Source of the DNA: Terriglobia bacterium
Lineage (GTDB): Bacteria; Acidobacteriota; Terriglobia; UBA7540
NCBI GenBank assembly: GCA_030040295.1
Contig: JASHTZ010000042.1
Coordinates: forward strand, 1-7,682
Direction: 5' to 3'
DNA: 7,682 nucleotides
Position numbers and translations under genes: made by a program
Part shown: one piece after another, positions 5,746 through 7,682 of the stretch
Layout: each line of letters opens with the position of its first letter
How positions within the stretch are numbered: the first letter of the stretch is position 1
The notes under the pieces: generated by a model
What the model saw: only the letters and a program-made list of their open reading frames with translations
Told to the model about the DNA's origin: nothing
Databases searched by the model: none

Positions 5746-6641
5746 GGATCCTCGTCGAGAAATCGCTGAGTGATTCCAGCGTAGGCGTCGATTCGCCGGT
5801 CGCGCAGAAAGGGCCAGTTGCGCCTCACGTTTTCGAGGCGGGTCAGTTTGATTTCCGCAATCAAAATCTCCTCGCGGCCCGTGGAAGCCTCAGCCAGCAC
5901 TACGCCGAAAGGGTCGCAAATGAAGCTGGAGCCCCAGAATTCGAGGCCGGCGCCGGCATCGAAGGTTTTTTCAAAGCCCACGCGGTTCACTGCGGCGACA
6001 TACACGCCGTTGGCGATGGCGTGGCCGCGCTGCACCGTCCGCCAAGCATCGTGTTGCGCCGCGCCGTGCTTCTCCTTTTCGGCCGGGTGCCATCCGATGG
6101 CCGTGGGATAGAACAAAATGCTTGCGCCCTGCATCGCCGCCAGGCGCGCGCCTTCCGGGTACCACTGGTCCCAACAGATCAGTGTGGCGACGCGGCCCAC
6201 CTGCGTGGAAAAGGCGCGAAACCCCAGGTCGCCGGGAGTGAAGTAGAATTTTTCGTAATAAGCCGGATCGTCGGGGATGTGCATCTTGCGGTAGAGGCCC
6301 GCGATTTCGCCGCTTGCGTCAATCACCGCCGCACTGTTGTAATAAACGCCCGGGGCGCGGCGCTCGAATACCGGCGCGACAATCACCACGTTGCGCGCCT
6401 TGGCGATTTTGCCCAAAGTTTCCGTGGTTGGGCCGGGTACGGGCTCGGCCAAATCAAATAATCCGGCATCCTCGCGCTGGCAGAAGTACTGCGAGCGAAA
6501 AAGCTCCGGCAGGCAAATAATCTCCGCGCCGCGCTGTGCAGCTTCCTCCACGCGCGCCGCGGCCTTTTGCAGATTTTCATTGGGGCTCGGCAAGCACGAC
6601 ATCTGCACCAAACCCGCCACGTATTTCTCTTGGGAAGGCAT
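5727..6641 (-). CDS. aguB: N-carbamoylputrescine amidase
   Basis: A 304-residue nitrilase-superfamily (carbon-nitrogen hydrolase) enzyme that cleaves N-carbamoylputrescine to putrescine, CO2 and ammonia. The Glu-Lys-Cys triad is present: Glu46 in ICLPELFRSQYFCQ (42-55), Lys119 in YRKMHIPDDPAYYEKFYF (117-134), and Cys156 in LICWDQWYPE (154-163). The motifs YYEKFYFTPGD and WDQWYPEGAR are those of AguB rather than of general nitrilases, and the neighbour aguA confirms the pathway. The ATG at 6641 is preferred because the protein start MPSQEKYVAGLVQM fits the family; a TTG at 6677 would add 12 residues. No clear ribosome binding site precedes the ATG. AguB is encoded first, overlapping aguA by 19 nt. 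Confidence 0.93.
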   Translation of the reverse strand: MPSQEKYVAGLVQMSCLPSPNENLQKAAARVEEAAQRGAEIICLPELFRSQYFCQREDAGLFDLAEPVPGPTTETLGKIAKARNVVIVAPVFERRAPGVYYNSAAVIDASGEIAGLYRKMHIPDDPAYYEKFYFTPGDLGFRAFSTQVGRVATLICWDQWYPEGARLAAMQGASILFYPTAIGWHPAEKEKHGAAQHDAWRTVQRGHAIANGVYVAAVNRVGFEKTFDAGAGLEFWGSSFICDPFGVVLAEASTGREEILIAEIKLTRLENVRRNWPFLRDRRIDAYAGITQRFLDEDPWREKK

Positions 6642-6648
6642 CTCGTTG

Positions 6649-6677
6649 AGACTACACAAATCGCGGGATTTTGCCAA
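6649..6677 (-). promoter_or_regulatory. Possible promoter of aguBA
   Basis: The minus strand has TTGGCA (6672-6677, 5 of 6 to the -35 consensus), a 17-nt spacer and TAGTCT (6649-6654, a poor -10). A start 7 nt past the -10 would fall at the aguB ATG, making the message leaderless. This agrees with the absence of a ribosome binding site but rests on a weak -10. Confidence 0.25.
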
Positions 6678-6826
6678 GTTTGGCGCTGCGGGTTAAGTGG
6701 CGTGGGCAGCTTGCCAGTTGCAAGGGCATTCCGCCCCTGACGAATAAGTCTGCCACAAGCCGAAATCTGCGGAATTACTGCCGGAAAAGCCGAGGGGCGT
6801 GTTGTGCGGATTCGATTTGAAAGGTC

Positions 6827-6835
6827 TGCTATGCT
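6827..6835 (+). promoter_or_regulatory. Possible extended -10 promoter of yjbQ
   Basis: TGCTATGCT: TGn followed by TATGCT (4 of 6 to consensus). No good -35 is seen. The leader to the ATG at 6937 would be about 95 nt. Confidence 0.3.
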
Positions 6836-6936
6836 TTGAAATTCCCGCCCCGCATGGGTTGTTTCCCCGGGGGCGGAGAGATGCGCCTCTGGATTCGGTC
6901 ATCCGGCCCCATTCGATGCGCGAGAAAGGACAGGCG

Positions 6937-7350
6937 ATGAAGTCACACACGGAATATCTGTGGTTCAACACCAAGAAACATCGGGAGTTCATCAACATCA
7001 CGGTTGAAGTCGAAAAGGCCCTGGCCAAGTCACAGATCAAGGAAGGATTGATTCTGGTTTCGGCCATGCACATCACAGCCGGTGTCTACGTGAATGACGC
7101 GGAAGACGGTCTGATTGCCGACATCGATGAGTGGCTGGAAAAACTGGCGCCATTCCGCGCCGATTACCGCCATCACCGCACGGGCGAGACCAATGGCGAT
7201 TCACACCTGAAGAATCTGATCGTCGGACATCAAGTGGTGGTTCCCGTCACCAACGGCAAGCTGGATTTCGGTCCATGGCAGCAGGTCTACTACGCCGAAT
7301 TCGACGGCCAGCGCCGCAAACGGGTGCTCATCAAAGTGATTGGGGAGTGA
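6937..7350 (+). CDS. yjbQ: YjbQ family protein (UPF0047)
   Basis: A 137-residue soluble protein matching the usual length of the YjbQ/UPF0047 family, small trimeric proteins annotated as secondary thiamine-phosphate synthase enzymes because E. coli YjbQ shows that side activity; the true role is unsettled. Family features are MHITAGVYVNDAED (44-57), DIDEWLEKL (62-70), YRHHRTGETNGDSHLKNLIV (77-96) with conserved His residues and the acidic loop, PVTNGKLDFGPWQQVYYAEFDG (103-124), and the C-terminal RKRVLIKVIGE. The ATG at 6937 is chosen because AAAGGA (6925-6930) lies 6 nt before it and the family starts here. Longer in-frame starts up to 6799 would add up to 46 unsupported residues. Confidence 0.92.
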   Translation: MKSHTEYLWFNTKKHREFINITVEVEKALAKSQIKEGLILVSAMHITAGVYVNDAEDGLIADIDEWLEKLAPFRADYRHHRTGETNGDSHLKNLIVGHQVVVPVTNGKLDFGPWQQVYYAEFDGQRRKRVLIKVIGE

Positions 7351-7368
7351 TGCGGAGGAATCGTCAAT

Positions 7369-7389
7369 AGTCGAATGTCGAAAGTCGAA
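7369..7389 (+). repeat. Three tandem copies of a GTCGAA heptamer
   Basis: AGTCGAA, TGTCGAA and AGTCGAA follow one another without gaps just after yjbQ. The rest of this 177-nt gap holds only the promoter candidate below and a short hairpin. Confidence 0.6.
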
Positions 7390-7464
7390 GGACAAATCTT
7401 GCGCAAAGTAAAATTGCCTGCGTGCTCCGGCAATCTGCCGCTTGCCCTGTAACAATACCAACTC

Positions 7465-7473
7465 TGCTAGAAT
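7465..7473 (+). promoter_or_regulatory. Extended -10 promoter of the ABC ATPase gene
   Basis: TGCTAGAAT: TGn plus TAGAAT (5 of 6 to consensus). A TTGCCC lies 20 nt upstream (7442-7447), too far for an ideal -35. The leader to the ATG at 7528 would be about 48 nt. Confidence 0.45.
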
Positions 7474-7527
7474 CCAAAAAGTGTGCCCAGTGTTGGGCGC
7501 CGTTCCCATCTGGAGAAATTTGTCCGC

Positions 7528-7682
7528 ATGCCGCCGATTATCGAAGTTCAGGATTTGACTAAGGAGTTTCGCACCTTCCGCCGGCGCGAGGGGGTTCTGG
7601 GCGCCTTGCAGAATCTCTTTGTCCGTGAATATCTAGCTGTCCATGCCGTTGACCACGTGAGCTTTTCGATTGATCCCGGCGA
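7528..7682 (+). CDS. ABC transporter ATP-binding protein, 3' end missing
   Basis: The first 51 codons of an ABC ATPase run off the window. The protein begins MPPIIEVQDLTKEFRTFRRR and continues with an insert ending in FVREYLAVHAVDHVSFSIDPG. The pattern 'I-E-V-x-D-L-T-K-x-F' followed by 'A-V-D-x-V-S-F-x-I-x-P-G' is the standard lead-in to a Walker A loop, which would start a few residues past the window edge. The extra 20 or so residues between the first strand and the A-V-D-x-V-S-F segment are typical of ATPases of ABC-2 type exporters (DrrA-like and related), which would pair with membrane permeases downstream. Substrate cannot be told. The start is ATG; GGAG (7512-7515) is 12 nt upstream, rather far. 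Confidence 0.85.
   Translation, partial: MPPIIEVQDLTKEFRTFRRREGVLGALQNLFVREYLAVHAVDHVSFSIDPG

Larger units (their letters stand above)
6642..6936. other. Divergent intergenic region aguB/yjbQ
   Basis: This 295-nt gap separates divergent genes. I see no credible ORF, repeat or riboswitch-like structure in it. It holds the two weak promoter candidates listed separately and the yjbQ ribosome binding site. In-frame codons upstream of yjbQ as far as 6799 have no ribosome binding site and do not resemble the family. Confidence 0.5.

Noticed and set aside
6799..6936. An N-terminal extension of YjbQ by 46 residues
   Set aside because: There is no ribosome binding site at 6799, the extension is Pro/Gly/Arg-rich with no family match, and the ATG at 6937 has AAAGGA at ideal spacing.
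7428..7440. CGGCA-ATC-TGCCG hairpin as a terminator for yjbQ
   Set aside because: The stem is only 5 bp with a 3-nt loop and no T-run follows.

Overview
This window looks like a stretch of chromosome from a moderately high-GC soil-type bacterium, most plausibly an Acidobacteriota member. That placement is an inference from the gene repertoire and protein style: a fused MoaD-MoaE protein, a TIGR01777 epimerase, an AguA/AguB pair, and a helical hypothetical protein of a type I associate with that phylum. No rRNA or marker gene is present to prove it. Genes are closely packed and mostly ordinary housekeeping or accessory metabolism. No CRISPR array, intact insertion sequence or tRNA was seen.

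Layout. Positions 1-687 (+) are the 3' end of a hypothetical protein with an internal helical repeat, convergent with an inositol-monophosphatase-family (SuhB-like) gene at 684-1490 (-); their stop codons interlock. Between suhB and the next gene lies a 213-bp non-coding element (1510-1722) built of three nested inverted-repeat pairs. A minus-strand unit follows: a TIGR01777 (SDR39U1/YfcH-like) epimerase at 2485-3384, then a MoaD-MoaE fusion at 1733-2428. A clear extended -10 promoter drives it. Divergent from it (+) are a degenerate receiver-like protein (3531-3893), a small antitoxin-like protein (about 3957-4229) and a decayed PIN-family (COG1569/TIGR00305-type) toxin gene (4226-4655) carrying two frameshifts. 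The decayed toxin gene overlaps the tail of agmatine deiminase aguA (4609-5745, -), which sits directly downstream of and overlaps N-carbamoylputrescine amidase aguB (5727-6641, -). After a 295-nt divergent gap come a YjbQ/UPF0047 gene (6937-7350, +) and the first 51 codons of an ABC-transporter ATPase (7528 to the window edge, +).

How the genes work together. AguB and AguA form the two-step agmatine to N-carbamoylputrescine to putrescine route, the second half of arginine-decarboxylase-dependent polyamine synthesis. The MoaD-MoaE fusion makes both subunits of molybdopterin synthase from one gene. The antitoxin-like gene and the broken PIN gene form a former toxin-antitoxin module whose toxin half has decayed; its low GC (45% over 4321-4440, against 62% over 5041-5100, counted by hand) suggests it was acquired.

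The most notable items are the nested inverted-repeat element, whose two outer hairpins differ by compensatory base-pair changes; the frameshifted PIN toxin next to an intact partner; and the MoaD-MoaE fusion with its essential Gly-Gly buried in mid-protein. I did not find a clearly new multi-gene system.
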